A stretch of DNA of 8,667 nt from Candidatus Latescibacter anaerobius SCGC AAA252-E07 (GTDB taxonomy: Bacteria; Latescibacterota; Latescibacteria; Latescibacterales; Latescibacteraceae), in the NCBI GenBank assembly GCA_000403035.1, contig AQSL01000128.1:1-8667 (forward strand), read 5' to 3'. The notes below the pieces were generated by a model that was not told where the DNA came from, did no database searches, and saw nothing but the letters and a program-made list of their open reading frames with translations. Positions 1 to 6,351 of this stretch are shown here, in pieces; position 1 is the first letter of the stretch, and each line of letters begins with the position of its first letter. Both the position numbers and the translations under genes were made by a program.

Positions 1-89
1 TAGCCCCTTCTCTTGCCAAGAGAAGGGAAATTTGTGCAGGGTGGTCATCCCCCTCTATTTCCAAGAGAGGGGGAACGAGGGGGTGAGTT
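1..89 (-). repeat. Palindromic MITE-like intergenic repeat, copy 1 (cut by window start)
   Basis: Non-coding element that ends at 80-89 with GGGGTGAGTT. It contains two hairpins: a perfect 10-bp stem (5-14 with 18-27, 3-base loop) and an 8-bp C/T-rich stem (49-56 with 66-73, 9-base loop). Its reverse complement aligns along its length with the element at 4607-4708, sharing the terminal repeat, a CGTTCCCC block and a central GATGACCA block. By that alignment about a dozen bases of its other end lie before the window. It starts 28 bases past the stop of the mlaE-like gene, so transcripts leaving the operon would fold here. There is no T-run after either stem, so it is not a classic Rho-independent terminator. 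No transposase is visible, so a non-autonomous element is the simplest reading. Confidence 0.75.
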
Positions 90-117
90 AAGAAATCAAT
101 ATCTGTCTATTTTTTCA

Positions 118-1212
118 TCAAAACTTAAAATAAAAGAGTATTCCCCATATCGAATCCACGACAACAATGGTAAAAATCGATGTTACAACCGATGATGTGG
201 TCGCCCGCCCGACACCATCGGCGCCGCCGGAAAAATTAAGGCCGCGGTATGTTCCCACAATAGCAATTATGATAGCAAACGAAACCGTCTTGATAAGCCC
301 CGTAACAATATCACGGTACATCAACGAAACAAGAAGCTGGTTCATAAATGTTGCAGGCGATAGATCCATATAGGTAATCGCTACAAGGAAACCGCCAAGT
401 AAGCCGATGAACAGCGCCATGATAGATAACAGCGGCATACAGACAATCAATGCCCAGAATTTCGGCACAACAACAAATCTGATCGGATTGAGACCCAGGG
501 TTTTGATAGCATCAAGCTCCTCGGTGAATTTCATCGTCGCAATTTCGGAAGCTATTGCCGACCCGCTTCGCCCGCTGACGATAATGGCGGTCATAAGCGG
601 TGCAAATTCACGTGACAGCCCGATTGCAACAAGGTTTACAACAAAAACGGTAACGCCGAACTGACGGAGCTGTGCAGCGCTTTGAAGGGCAAGGATAACC
701 CCGATGAGAAATAAAATCGTCCCCACAATCGGTAAGGCGGTAGACCCGATGTAGAATGCCTGTTCGGTAAATGATCCTTTCCGGTATTGTTTTCTGTCAA
801 AGATACCGATAATCGACCAGTACATAATATCAACGATAAGAACAGCGATCTCGGTTGTCCGTTCAAGCTCCCGCAGAATAAGGCCTCCAAGCCGCTCAAG
901 TGTCAACCGTGAAGGTTGTTTCAGTTTTTCTGGTTCTGCCTTTTGTGCGGTGCGTGAGATTTCGAGCAGTATTTTAGCCCCGGGACTGAATCCGCTCTGC
1001 GTTGTCGATGCAGAAGAAATGGTATTGATGAAAACGGCGCCCGAAGTGTCAATTTCAATGACTCCGGAACCGTCAATAACCGAAATTTTTTCTCTCTCAA
1101 TTTCAGATATACGTTTTTCTGCATCGCTGATAGTGGAGGTTACAAGATCGCCGGTTATGGTGAGTACACCCCGGTCGAATGAAAACGTGGGGCTTGCCTG
1201 TCTGGGGTTCAT
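118..1212 (-). CDS. mlaE: MlaE-family lipid ABC transporter permease with N-terminal STAS domain
   Basis: Inner-membrane permease of an MCE-type lipid transport system. Numbering from the GTG at 1224, residues 1-95 form a STAS-like domain, with the IDTSGA signature at D59-G62; this matches MlaB, which in other bacteria is a separate protein that binds the ATPase. Residues about 105-368 are the MlaE permease: hydrophobic helices from about 125, the hallmark stretch REFAPLMTAIIVSGRSGSAI (205-224) followed by EELDAIKTLGLNPI (235-248), and a GTYRGLNFSGGADGVGRAT tail (324-342). The upstream gene's TGA overlaps a GTG at 1224 (GTGA). The ATG at 1212 is preferred because GAGG (1219-1222 on the complement) sits 6 bases before it, giving 364 residues instead of 368. 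It is the last gene of a four-gene operon. The family is clear; the transport direction and the lipid are not known. No MlaF ATPase is encoded beside it in this window. Confidence 0.93.
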   Translation of the reverse strand: MNPRQASPTFSFDRGVLTITGDLVTSTISDAEKRISEIEREKISVIDGSGVIEIDTSGAVFINTISSASTTQSGFSPGAKILLEISRTAQKAEPEKLKQPSRLTLERLGGLILRELERTTEIAVLIVDIMYWSIIGIFDRKQYRKGSFTEQAFYIGSTALPIVGTILFLIGVILALQSAAQLRQFGVTVFVVNLVAIGLSREFAPLMTAIIVSGRSGSAIASEIATMKFTEELDAIKTLGLNPIRFVVVPKFWALIVCMPLLSIMALFIGLLGGFLVAITYMDLSPATFMNQLLVSLMYRDIVTGLIKTVSFAIIIAIVGTYRGLNFSGGADGVGRATTSSVVTSIFTIVVVDSIWGILFYFKF

Positions 1213-1218
1213 GTATTT

Positions 1219-1223
1219 CCTCA
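1219..1223 (-). promoter_or_regulatory. Shine-Dalgarno of mlaE, overlapping the upstream stop
   Basis: Read on the minus strand, TGAGG lies 6 bases before the ATG at 1212. The TGA in it is the stop codon of the barrel gene, so ribosomes ending that gene are placed on the start site of the permease gene. This favours ATG 1212 over the GTG at 1224, which lacks an obvious SD. Confidence 0.6.
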
Positions 1224-2756
1224 CAGGAATTTCGAAAAGCGCAGGAGTGTCTGGTACCTTGTCTGTACAGATTTAACACTTTCGTCTTTCCAGTATTCCA
1301 TGGTGATAAGAAGACTGACATTACTGGTCAGATTAAGTCTGAGCCTGTTCTCGCCATCGTATATCCAGGTCTTTTTTTCGGATTCAGGCATCAAAATATC
1401 AAATTCGGTATTAAATATTATATAACGGCCTAATCGAACATCGCCTAAAAAGAGAAGTTCAAATCCGGTCGTTTCGGTTTTGACAACAGGCGAAAGAGTA
1501 TTTGTATCGCTGTGGAAAATGTATGCGCCGCCGGTACTTGTCCTTCTGGCGCCATATCCGCTTCGTAAATTGAAATTCGCAGGCATGGACTTAATCAGTA
1601 TGGAAGTCAACCCGACACCCTGTTTAAAATAGACCGGGCTGAAAGCTTTGCCGAGCTTGATTTCATCTGCGCCGGTCACTCTTTGAAGGGTATCGCCTTT
1701 TGCATCAACTTCGACGTAATCTTGCGTCTCTTTAAATCGATGATACGTCGGAAAGAACCGTGTTTCTGCAGCTACTCTTATGTACGGGCTGAATATATCG
1801 GTGAAACGATAAATGTATGTTAATTTAAGCTCGGCTTTATCAATATATTTACGGAGTACCTTGTCTTTTTCCATCGACAGTCCTTCTTCCAGGTTTGACC
1901 ATACCGGAATGATGTGATTGCCGTTTTCATACCGCGCATCGGTAAGCCATTGAACAGTGGCGGTAAAGCTTGCATCGCTTTCCGTACCGGTTTCGCCGGT
2001 AGGTATATAGTGTAAAAGCGCATTACCGGCAAGCTCGCTTCTGGTTCTCCATTTTTTGTCCCGGCTGTCAACCTGTCTGACATCTGTAAGAAAACCAAAC
2101 CCGAGAAAATTGCCGGTTTTCGAATCGATAACAAGATTGGCCTGTACCAGTTCTCCCGGCATAAGTTTTATTGTGCCGAAGTTTATGACCGCATTCACAT
2201 TATCACCGGGTTTTACAATTTTATATCTTCCCGGAGGCAAAAGCCAGGTAAAAAGTTTTTCATCCATTCCTTCTTCAACACCCTGACTGATACCATACGA
2301 AAAACCGGTCTCGAGGCTGAAAAGCTCATAGTATTCACGAATATGCGCTCTGGATTCATTGATTACATCGATCACCAGACCTGCCCAATCCGCCTTGATC
2401 AAAGTGGTAGCACCTTCCTCGACACGTACCCGTTTTTTTATGAGCTGGTCAATCGTACCGGAACCGACCACAACGGTATAAATTCCCGGTGCGAGAGGAA
2501 TACGATGCCCCGTTCTTGAATCCTGCACCATATCACCCTCGCTGAGAACACCATACACCGGCTCATTATCCGGGTCGGTCATAGTGGGACAAAAAATCGC
2601 TCCTTTCCCGATAGGTATCAGGACATCATCCATCTCAAGCTGAGTTGAAATCGGGGGACTTTGCCATGTGGTTTCCTGGGCAATACAGACAGTACTTTCA
2701 ACGATCATCATTCCGATAATAATGACCGCGAATAATTTTACGCTCCGACAATTCAT
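1221..2756 (-). CDS. Predicted outer-membrane beta-barrel protein with two N-terminal PEGA-like domains, encoded in the MCE operon
   Basis: A 511-residue exported protein with no family name that I recognise. Residues 1-26 are a Sec signal peptide (basic N-terminus, hydrophobic VIIIGMMIV core, likely cleavage after CIA26). Residues about 85-120 and 170-215 each carry a PGxYxV-type strand pattern (LAPGIYTVVVGSG; LPPGRYKIVKPGD, then LMPGELVQANL), typical of PEGA or carboxypeptidase-regulatory-like beta-sandwich folds. From about residue 215 to the end, short amphipathic strands alternate with polar, aromatic-rich turns, and the chain ends LLRFSKFL, similar to a barrel C-terminal strand. Start ATG 2756 overlaps the lipoprotein stop by 4 bases (ATGA), and its end overlaps the permease gene. 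I infer that it sits in the outer membrane as partner of the MCE transporter; a structural or enzymatic role unrelated to transport is possible. Confidence 0.75.
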   Translation of the reverse strand: MNCRSVKLFAVIIIGMMIVESTVCIAQETTWQSPPISTQLEMDDVLIPIGKGAIFCPTMTDPDNEPVYGVLSEGDMVQDSRTGHRIPLAPGIYTVVVGSGTIDQLIKKRVRVEEGATTLIKADWAGLVIDVINESRAHIREYYELFSLETGFSYGISQGVEEGMDEKLFTWLLPPGRYKIVKPGDNVNAVINFGTIKLMPGELVQANLVIDSKTGNFLGFGFLTDVRQVDSRDKKWRTRSELAGNALLHYIPTGETGTESDASFTATVQWLTDARYENGNHIIPVWSNLEEGLSMEKDKVLRKYIDKAELKLTYIYRFTDIFSPYIRVAAETRFFPTYHRFKETQDYVEVDAKGDTLQRVTGADEIKLGKAFSPVYFKQGVGLTSILIKSMPANFNLRSGYGARRTSTGGAYIFHSDTNTLSPVVKTETTGFELLFLGDVRLGRYIIFNTEFDILMPESEKKTWIYDGENRLRLNLTSNVSLLITMEYWKDESVKSVQTRYQTLLRFSKFL

Positions 2757-3529
2757 TGTTCTTCATCTCTTTTTATTTTTTGCTCAGGAATTATCTCGAA
2801 TTGTGATTCATCCAGATCCTCGGAAGATGATTCGATTTTTGCGGGTTGTTCGGAAGGTTTTTCGGCGGGTTTGGTTTCTTTCGGCAGACCTTTCCCCATA
2901 GCAAGAAACAGAGAATCAAGCTGGCTTACAACCACATTCATCTGGACCTGAAGAATTGATGCAAGCCCCCTTACCGTATACACCATATCCTCCTGAAAAA
3001 CCTGTTTGCGCTGGTCGAAAGAATATTCCCATACCTGAGTGCCATCATACACCCTGAGCATTTTTAACGACATGGCGAGATGGGCAAAAAACATGTCACC
3101 TGCGTCAAGTTTCTCAAGAGCTTCCACGGTACCTTCTATACGGTAATCCGGCCGGGTCTCAAAAAAATCAATACCGACACGATTTGCAAGATTTGAAGTC
3201 TCAAGATGCTTGAATACCATATCCGATAACATGTAATCCGGTCTCACAGCCCAGTGGTGAAATTCATAGTACTGTATCTGATGTGGTGAAAAACGATAGA
3301 GAATGTTTTGCCTGTTGAAAATCCGCTGTACCTCAAACCTTCCTATCTGAAGCGAGTACGGGTAAGGACGTTTTGAAACGGCAGGTATGACGGAAGTCGG
3401 GGTATAGCTGATAATATAGTAATTTCGCACCTGTATTTTCCCCCAACTGCATGAAAATAATAGTGAAAACCCTATAATAATGGCACATCCTGACCACCGT
3501 TTTTTTATCCAGTTTTTCATGCTATTCAA
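2753..3529 (-). CDS. ABC-type transport auxiliary lipoprotein (PqiC-like) of the MCE operon
   Basis: A 258-residue lipoprotein. It has a positively charged N-terminus (KNWIKKRW), a hydrophobic segment and a lipobox LFSC with the lipidated Cys at 27. Residues about 35-210 fit the ABC-transport auxiliary component family (PqiC/YmbA-like): an early YYIISY strand, a YSLQIGRFEVQRIFNRQNILYR segment (reported here as residues about 58-79), a YYEFHHWAVRP motif and an SxxxALxxxDxxDxFFAHL-like region. Residues about 214-258 form a Pro/Lys/Glu/Ser-rich acidic tail that is probably disordered. Family members anchor to the outer membrane and pair with MCE proteins, as in the Pqi system. The start is a TTG at 3529 with AGGAG 6 bases upstream; an ATG at 3520 with a weaker, more distant SD is the alternative. 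The gene overlaps the MlaD-like gene by 8 bases and the barrel gene by 4. Confidence 0.82.
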   Translation of the reverse strand: MNSMKNWIKKRWSGCAIIIGFSLLFSCSWGKIQVRNYYIISYTPTSVIPAVSKRPYPYSLQIGRFEVQRIFNRQNILYRFSPHQIQYYEFHHWAVRPDYMLSDMVFKHLETSNLANRVGIDFFETRPDYRIEGTVEALEKLDAGDMFFAHLAMSLKMLRVYDGTQVWEYSFDQRKQVFQEDMVYTVRGLASILQVQMNVVVSQLDSLFLAMGKGLPKETKPAEKPSEQPAKIESSSEDLDESQFEIIPEQKIKRDEEQ

Positions 3530-4499
3530 CCCTGTCTCCTGTTGTTCTTCTCCCTCGTATGAGAACCGAGGGGTTTTCTCGTATCACATCGGTAACTTCT
3601 CGTAAATTGTCGAGTGTTTCTTCCAGATTTCTTAAAGATCGTAATATATCATCACGGGCTCTTGCGGCAATAAGATCATAATTTACAACCATTTTGTTAG
3701 TATTATTCAAAAGTTCGCGAAACTCCATCGATGTTCGGGCAAGACGGAGGCTGTCAAGTTGTGTGCTGAGATTTTCGGTTATGCGATCGATATTTGAGAC
3801 TGTTCTCCCAAAACTGCCGGACTGAATAATGCTATTTATGACTGCCATTGTACTGTCTGTTCTCGACGTGGTTGATATCAGATTAGTCATAACACTGTCA
3901 AAATCGGTTATCGTATTTGTCAGAGCAACCCGGTTTTCCTTCAGCAGGGTATCGAGTTCGGAACCTACCCGGCTAAAAGCTCCGAGGGCTTCATTTATGG
4001 AACCGGTCGTTTCCGGCCCTGTCATCTCGTTGAGATTGTTGAGTACCTGTTCAAGTTTGGCCATGATTATTTCCGCACGGCCGGAAATGATTTCAAAAGA
4101 CGACTGCCCGGCAATGATAGCTCCTTCAACCGGCAATTGTTCGGATTCTTCCGTTCCTCCGAAAAGTTCGACAAATTTCAGGCCGGTGATACCCACCATT
4201 GTCAGTATGGCCTCGGTATCCTTTTTTACCGGCGTTCCGCGTTCAACTTCAATCTCAACGATAATTGATGCGGCATCTTTGACTGCAAGCCCGGCCACTC
4301 TCCCTACCTGGACACCGTGAAATTTCACTGCGGCGCCGAGTTCGAGCCCTGTTACCGATATATCCTCGTAGATAATGTAATAGGTATCCATGCGTTTAAT
4401 CAGTCTGTTGCCCACCAGAATTATAAAGAACAGGAGAAGAATCGAGGAAGAAACGATGAGAAAAACTGAAAGACGAACTTTTTGAGCTTTCGTTGCCAT
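3522..4499 (-). CDS. mlaD: MlaD-like MCE-domain lipid transport protein
   Basis: Substrate-binding subunit of an MCE-type lipid ABC transporter, anchored in the inner membrane and facing the periplasm. Residues about 10-30 form a single hydrophobic anchor. Residues about 38-115 form one MCE domain, with the typical GLELGAAVKFHGVQVGRVAGL (about 51-71) followed by VEIEVERGTPVKKDTEAIL and the GITGLKFVEL hairpin (103-112). Residues about 140-305 are long amphipathic, coiled-coil-like helices rich in Asn, Thr, Leu and Ser, and the tail carries an ENPSVLIRGRR motif also seen at the ends of other MCE proteins. At 325 residues it is longer than E. coli MlaD because of the helical extension, which in other MCE proteins can form a periplasm-spanning barrel. 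ATG at 4499 is preceded by only a weak purine-rich SD (GAAG). It is the first gene of the operon and lies 107 bases from the second repeat copy. Confidence 0.93.
   Translation of the reverse strand: MATKAQKVRLSVFLIVSSSILLLFFIILVGNRLIKRMDTYYIIYEDISVTGLELGAAVKFHGVQVGRVAGLAVKDAASIIVEIEVERGTPVKKDTEAILTMVGITGLKFVELFGGTEESEQLPVEGAIIAGQSSFEIISGRAEIIMAKLEQVLNNLNEMTGPETTGSINEALGAFSRVGSELDTLLKENRVALTNTITDFDSVMTNLISTTSRTDSTMAVINSIIQSGSFGRTVSNIDRITENLSTQLDSLRLARTSMEFRELLNNTNKMVVNYDLIAARARDDILRSLRNLEETLDNLREVTDVIRENPSVLIRGRRTTGDRVE
3536..3540 (-). promoter_or_regulatory. Shine-Dalgarno supporting a TTG start for the auxiliary lipoprotein gene
   Basis: AGGAG on the minus strand lies exactly 6 bases before the TTG at 3529, and 15 bases before the in-frame ATG at 3520. 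The spacing argues for the TTG start, inside the end of the MlaD-like coding region. Confidence 0.5.
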
Positions 4500-4606
4500 T
4501 ATCTTCTTTTCTTAAAACCACACAGGTTAATCTGTTTTTTTTATTACAGGTTCTCGAACCAGATTGATTCATAAACTGAATGCAAATTTAAAAAAATAAT
4601 TTTTCC
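4500..4606 (-). promoter_or_regulatory. Leader and probable promoter region of the MCE operon, with a short palindrome
   Basis: This stretch lies between the start of the MlaD-like gene and the repeat at 4607. It is AT-rich, with A/T runs at 4587-4604. It contains an inverted repeat GGTTC-TC-GAACC at 4549-4560, and the heptamer ACAGGTT occurs twice (4522-4528 and 4546-4552, 24 bases apart). These could be a regulator site. I could not pick a convincing -35/-10 pair, so the promoter call rests on position only. Confidence 0.3.
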
Positions 4607-4708
4607 AACTCACCCCTCGTTCCCCTCTCTACAAGCAGAGAGGGGATGACCACTCTATTCCAAATTCCCCCTCTCTATTCATAGAGAGAAGAGGTTAGGG
4701 GGTGAGTT
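4607..4708 (+). repeat. Palindromic MITE-like intergenic repeat, copy 2 (complete)
   Basis: A 102-base element bounded by perfect 10-bp terminal inverted repeats, AACTCACCCC (4607-4616) and GGGGTGAGTT (4699-4708). Inside are a 9-bp hairpin (4622-4630 with 4637-4645, 6-base loop) and an 8-bp hairpin (4671-4678 with 4681-4688), separated by the GATGACCA block that is shared with copy 1. It lies in the opposite orientation to copy 1, on the other side of the MCE operon. It has no coding capacity. It may be mobilised by a transposase elsewhere in the genome or act as a structured intergenic repeat. Confidence 0.85.
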
Positions 4709-5090
4709 AAGTAATTTATTTACAAAGCATTGTAATATATTTAAATAGTTGTTATCAAAACAAACAACAGAATTTATGAATAATCCACGTCGACAGTATT
4801 ATAAGAAAATTATTATCTACAGGCGCTGATGTCAATGAGAAATACGTATTTTCGGGAAAAGAGTCAAAATTTATAGACGTTATCAATACAACAAATTGAG
4901 CCGTCTCTTTCGGAACTCTTTCATTAGTAAGCGATTACATTGTTTTATTGGATTCTCTCACATGTATGCATGATCAAGGTTATAATATTATGCTTATGCG
5001 ATTTTTATACAATAACTTCTTACATACCTTCCAATATTTGTATTGGTTTCCCCGAGTATATTTGCTACTTTTTTAACATGGTATTTTTGA
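4709..5090. other. AT-rich intergenic region without an intact gene
   Basis: About 380 bases, clearly more AT-rich than the genes on either side, lying between the repeat and the URO-D gene. Apart from the ankyrin-like relic at 4780-4899, I see no gene, tRNA or strong hairpin. The reading frame of the relic stays open for 58 more codons after its stop (4900 to about 5076), but the residues look random and no ribosome binding site precedes any start codon there. A promoter for the URO-D/sulfatase genes must lie here or just upstream of 5106; I found no well-spaced -35/-10 pair. Confidence 0.5.
4780..4899 (+). pseudogene. Relic of an ankyrin-repeat protein gene
   Basis: In the frame beginning at 4780 between two stops (TGA 4777 and TGA 4897) the translation includes SIIRKLLSTGADVNEKY, followed by FIDVINTTN. 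LLxxGADVN is the hallmark loop of the ankyrin repeat, and the preceding helix (IIRKLL) and the following IDV are in the expected places. There is no ATG and no ribosome binding site, and only about one repeat is left, so it is at most a degraded fragment. The match is short, so chance cannot be excluded. Confidence 0.4.
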
Positions 5091-5096
5091 TTGAAC

Positions 5097-5100
5097 GGAG
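5097..5100 (+). promoter_or_regulatory. Shine-Dalgarno of the first URO-D family gene
   Basis: GGAG sits 5 bases before the ATG at 5106. A TTG 15 bases further upstream (5091) is in frame, but the SD would then lie inside the gene, so the ATG is the better start. Confidence 0.7.
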
Positions 5101-5105
5101 TTTAT

Positions 5106-6266
5106 ATGAATAATGCCGAAAGATTTGCCCGTACCATAAACCGGGAACCCACCGACAGGATCATGACCTATGAGGTTATGGATAATGTGGAAATATTAAA
5201 AAAGTACGGCGGCTATGATCCTGCAAAAAACTATACCTTCGAGGACCTTGTCGAAATTAATGCCCGTGAATTAAAAAACATCGGCATCAATGTAACCCGC
5301 AACATTCATGATCCTGTCAATCACTGGATGGGAGCAAAGATTGTGAACTGGGTACGGTTTTTCGGTGTCAATCCTGATAACTGGGAAGTGTCCCAGGCAG
5401 GCGATACCGCATGGATATCAAAGCGGCCGTTTTCGGACCTCAAGGGTCTCGAAAAAAACATGCCCGGTCTCCCGAAATTTGAGGAGGTCAAAGCATGGTA
5501 CGAACCGGTACTACGGTACATCAAGGAAGTATTTGATGACCATGACCTCGTATATATCGGCGGGATCGAGGGTGCCATTTGCGATGCTTATACCTATACT
5601 GACATGGAACTTTTCTGCACCGCCATCTACGATGCTCCCGAACTTATCTCTCATGTAATGGACTGCACAGGAAAATTTTCCGCTTATATCGCCCGGGTTT
5701 TTGCGGAACATCCCTCGGCGCCTCTCATGTTCATGGGCGAGGATACCGCGGGAAGCACAGGCCCTATATTCAGTCCCGATTTCTTACGTGAACATGGGTT
5801 GCCGCGCTGGCGGTGGATAACCGAACCCTTGAAGAAAAAGGGTATAAAGTTTCTCTTCCATACCGACGGGATGTACGGTCCGCTTTTGCCGATTATCTTT
5901 GACGAGCTTGGCGCCGACGGGCTCAATCCTATCGAGAGAATGGGCTGCAATGACATATTTGAAATACGGGAAGCTTATCCCGGCAAGTTCCTTGTGGGAA
6001 ACGTGTGCTGTTCTTCAACACTTCCGTTCGGGTCACTTGAGGATATCGAGGATGAAACCCTCGAACTGATCGAAAAAATCGGGCCGCAGGGAGGAATCCT
6101 TATCGGTTCTTCGAGCGAAGTGAACGATCTCATCCCGCAGGATAATGCGCTGAAACTGTACGAAACTGTGCTCGAGTACGGATCGTATCCTATAGACCTT
6201 GAGAGAATCGGAAAACGAAGGGCGGACATTAAAAGCGGTTTGAAACTGAGGAAAAATTCTGGCTAG
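5106..6266 (+). CDS. Uroporphyrinogen decarboxylase (URO-D) superfamily protein, probable methyltransferase-like enzyme
   Basis: A 386-residue cytosolic protein of the URO-D/MtaA-like TIM-barrel superfamily (COG0407 type). The N-terminus has the family pattern ERFARTINREPTDR (5-18). The core shows GEDTAGSTGPIFSPDFLREH (211-230), FHTDG (251-255, the region where family members bind metal or substrate), DGLNPIE (271-277), GNVCCSSTLPFG (298-309) and a C-terminal GSSSEVNDLIPQDNA (334-348) then YGSYP. The porphyrin-binding RQAGRY motif of true HemE is absent, so haem synthesis is unlikely. Characterised relatives transfer methyl groups between corrinoid proteins and coenzyme M or other thiols, but many are uncharacterised. 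Position 301, usually Asp in GNxD-type relatives as I recall them, is Cys here, next to C302. It lies 85 bases before the sulfatase gene on the same strand. No corrinoid protein is in the window, so the reaction is inferred. Confidence 0.88.
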   Translation: MNNAERFARTINREPTDRIMTYEVMDNVEILKKYGGYDPAKNYTFEDLVEINARELKNIGINVTRNIHDPVNHWMGAKIVNWVRFFGVNPDNWEVSQAGDTAWISKRPFSDLKGLEKNMPGLPKFEEVKAWYEPVLRYIKEVFDDHDLVYIGGIEGAICDAYTYTDMELFCTAIYDAPELISHVMDCTGKFSAYIARVFAEHPSAPLMFMGEDTAGSTGPIFSPDFLREHGLPRWRWITEPLKKKGIKFLFHTDGMYGPLLPIIFDELGADGLNPIERMGCNDIFEIREAYPGKFLVGNVCCSSTLPFGSLEDIEDETLELIEKIGPQGGILIGSSSEVNDLIPQDNALKLYETVLEYGSYPIDLERIGKRRADIKSGLKLRKNSG

Positions 6267-6340
6267 CAACCGGTGATGAGAAACATGAAATACTCACTTA
6301 AAATCCATTGCCGGCGACTGACCGCTGACACCTGAAAAAA

Positions 6341-6346
6341 GGGAGG
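6341..6346 (+). promoter_or_regulatory. Strong Shine-Dalgarno for a TTG start of the sulfatase gene
   Basis: GGGAGG lies 5 bases before the TTG at 6352. No ATG occurs in frame before the twin-arginine motif, so the Tat signal is only complete if translation starts at this TTG (or at the in-frame rare codons just beside it). Confidence 0.7.
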
Positions 6347-6351
6347 CAGAA

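Noticed and set aside
1..89. The left repeat as a Rho-independent terminator of the MCE operon
   Set aside because: The hairpins are strong, but no T-run follows them on either strand, and the same element sits upstream of the operon at 4607-4708.
13..195. A short plus-strand frame across the left repeat
   Set aside because: It runs through the palindromic repeat and into the antisense of the mlaE-like gene; the translation reflects the G-rich repeat only.
636..899. Open frames on both strands inside the permease gene
   Set aside because: They overlap the well-supported MlaE coding frame, show no family motif and have no ribosome binding site.
3829..4320. A 163-codon plus-strand open frame opposite the MlaD-like gene
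   Set aside because: It is antisense to a clear MCE-domain protein, its translation is low-complexity Ser/Val/Thr, and no SD precedes it.
4607..4708. CRISPR array or tRNA in the intergenic region
   Set aside because: There is only one copy there, with nested palindromes and no regularly spaced repeats; no cloverleaf or T-loop sequence was found.
4900..5076. A possible small hydrophobic protein after the ankyrin relic
   Set aside because: The frame is open for 58 codons, but it is in AT-rich DNA, lacks an SD and has no recognisable motif.
5106..6266. Annotation as HemE, the haem-pathway uroporphyrinogen decarboxylase
   Set aside because: The porphyrin-binding RQAGRY motif is missing, and the context (sulfatase, second URO-D gene) is not haem synthesis.
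6284..6334. A 16-codon leader-peptide-like frame before the sulfatase gene (MKYSLKIH...)
   Set aside because: The SD is weak, there is no run of regulatory codons, and no attenuator hairpins follow; chance is more likely.
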